A DNA stretch of 6,129 bases from a bacterium (GTDB lineage Bacteria; Patescibacteriota; Gracilibacteria; JAUYGZ01), in contig JAUYKR010000122.1 in NCBI GenBank assembly GCA_030699855.1, positions 1 to 6,129 of the forward strand, in the 5' to 3' direction. The notes under the pieces were generated by a model that did no database searches, was not told where the DNA came from, and saw nothing but the letters and a program-made list of their open reading frames with translations. Positions 5,649 to 6,129 of the stretch are shown here, one piece after another (the first letter of the stretch is position 1; every line of letters begins with the position of its first letter). The position numbers and the translations under genes are program-made.

Positions 5649-6129
5649 ATGCGTTTCTCTCAAGTCTGCTCGCTACTCCTAAGTATCACCACCATTGCTT
5701 CCACAATGGTCTTTCAGCCGGTTCTGGCTCAGTCGGAACAACTGGACATTCTCCGCCACGATCGCGGAGACGGAAAAAGTTCGGTAACGATTCAGAATGG
5801 CGAGAAGATCGATGTTTACCTTACCAGCCCCTCAAGCAACACCACCTGGCTCATCCCCAGTTCTTCCAAGCTGAGCTGCGTAAAAGATAGCGACAAGCCG
5901 AATGAAAAAGTGACCTGCACCGCCAGCAATCTGGAAACCACCTATCATCGTGTTTACATTAGAGCTTTAATAAACAACGTTTCCACCAACTCAGTCGACA
6001 TTGTAGTAGCGGGCAATCAAAATCAAACATCACAATCAACACAAACAACTGTCGCCCCCGCCTCCGGCCCTCGCGTCTATAACTTTAAGCAGTATCTGAG
6101 TCAAACCGGTCAAACAGCGGCCCAATTTG
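5649..6129 (+). CDS. Secreted or envelope protein with Sec signal peptide and a possible beta-sandwich domain, 3'-truncated
   Basis: An ATG at 5649 opens a frame that stays open to the window edge (160 codons, no stop). Residues 1-27 form a good Sec signal peptide: a positive start (MRF), a hydrophobic core (about 6-26) and a VLA/QS cleavage site after Ala27. The mature part from about 45 to 121 alternates hydrophobic and polar residues like beta strands (VTIQNGEKIDVYLTS, YHRVYIRALI, SVDIVVAG) and has two cysteines, C77 and C90, which could form a disulfide outside the cytoplasm. This suggests a small Ig-like or other beta-sandwich domain, though I recognise no specific family. A Gln/Thr/Ser-rich linker follows (about 123-137), then the start of another segment. 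The leader has no Shine-Dalgarno and is pyrimidine-rich just before the ATG. The gene diverges from the sigma operon and has a matching ECF promoter, so it is probably an effector or envelope component of that response. Confidence 0.85.
   Translation, partial: MRFSQVCSLLLSITTIASTMVFQPVLAQSEQLDILRHDRGDGKSSVTIQNGEKIDVYLTSPSSNTTWLIPSSSKLSCVKDSDKPNEKVTCTASNLETTYHRVYIRALINNVSTNSVDIVVAGNQNQTSQSTQTTVAPASGPRVYNFKQYLSQTGQTAAQF

Overview
The window holds six protein-coding genes, two of them cut by the window edges, and one short but informative intergenic region. No tRNA, rRNA, CRISPR array or insertion sequence was recognised. The organism is a bacterium of moderate GC using the standard bacterial code (TGA, TAA and TAG all end genes). 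Shine-Dalgarno sequences are sparse, genes are tightly packed, and an ECF sigma factor sits in an operon with a membrane protein that resembles DUF5667 proteins. That combination is compatible with Patescibacteria (CPR), but this is only a tentative inference; nothing in the window fixes the taxonomy.

Left part (1-2561, + strand): a 5'-truncated gene of unknown function is followed, with a 4-base TTGA stop/start overlap, by a gene for a protein-kinase-fold protein. That protein lacks the catalytic Asp, the catalytic-loop Lys and the metal-binding Asn, so it is probably a pseudokinase. The overlap suggests that the two proteins are made together and may work together; what they do is unknown.

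Middle (2635-3564, + strand): a complete, canonical thioredoxin reductase gene (trxB) with its own AGGA ribosome binding site. Its stop codon overlaps the stop codon of the convergent gene on the other strand.

Right part (3561-6129): on the - strand, an ECF sigma factor (5511 to 4909) is followed after one base by a single-pass membrane protein (4907 to 3561), the likely anti-sigma/sensor partner. On the + strand, diverging from the sigma gene, a gene for a secreted protein with a Sec signal peptide runs off the window at 6129. The 137-base region between them contains two mirror-image ECF-type promoters. Each reads TTGTAACG, then 15 bases, then CGTA, one pointing into the sigma operon and one into the secreted-protein gene. 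The simplest model is that the sigma factor activates its own operon and the divergent envelope or secreted protein in response to a signal sensed outside the membrane. This self-contained sigma / membrane regulator / secreted target module is the most notable content; the pseudokinase pair is the second.
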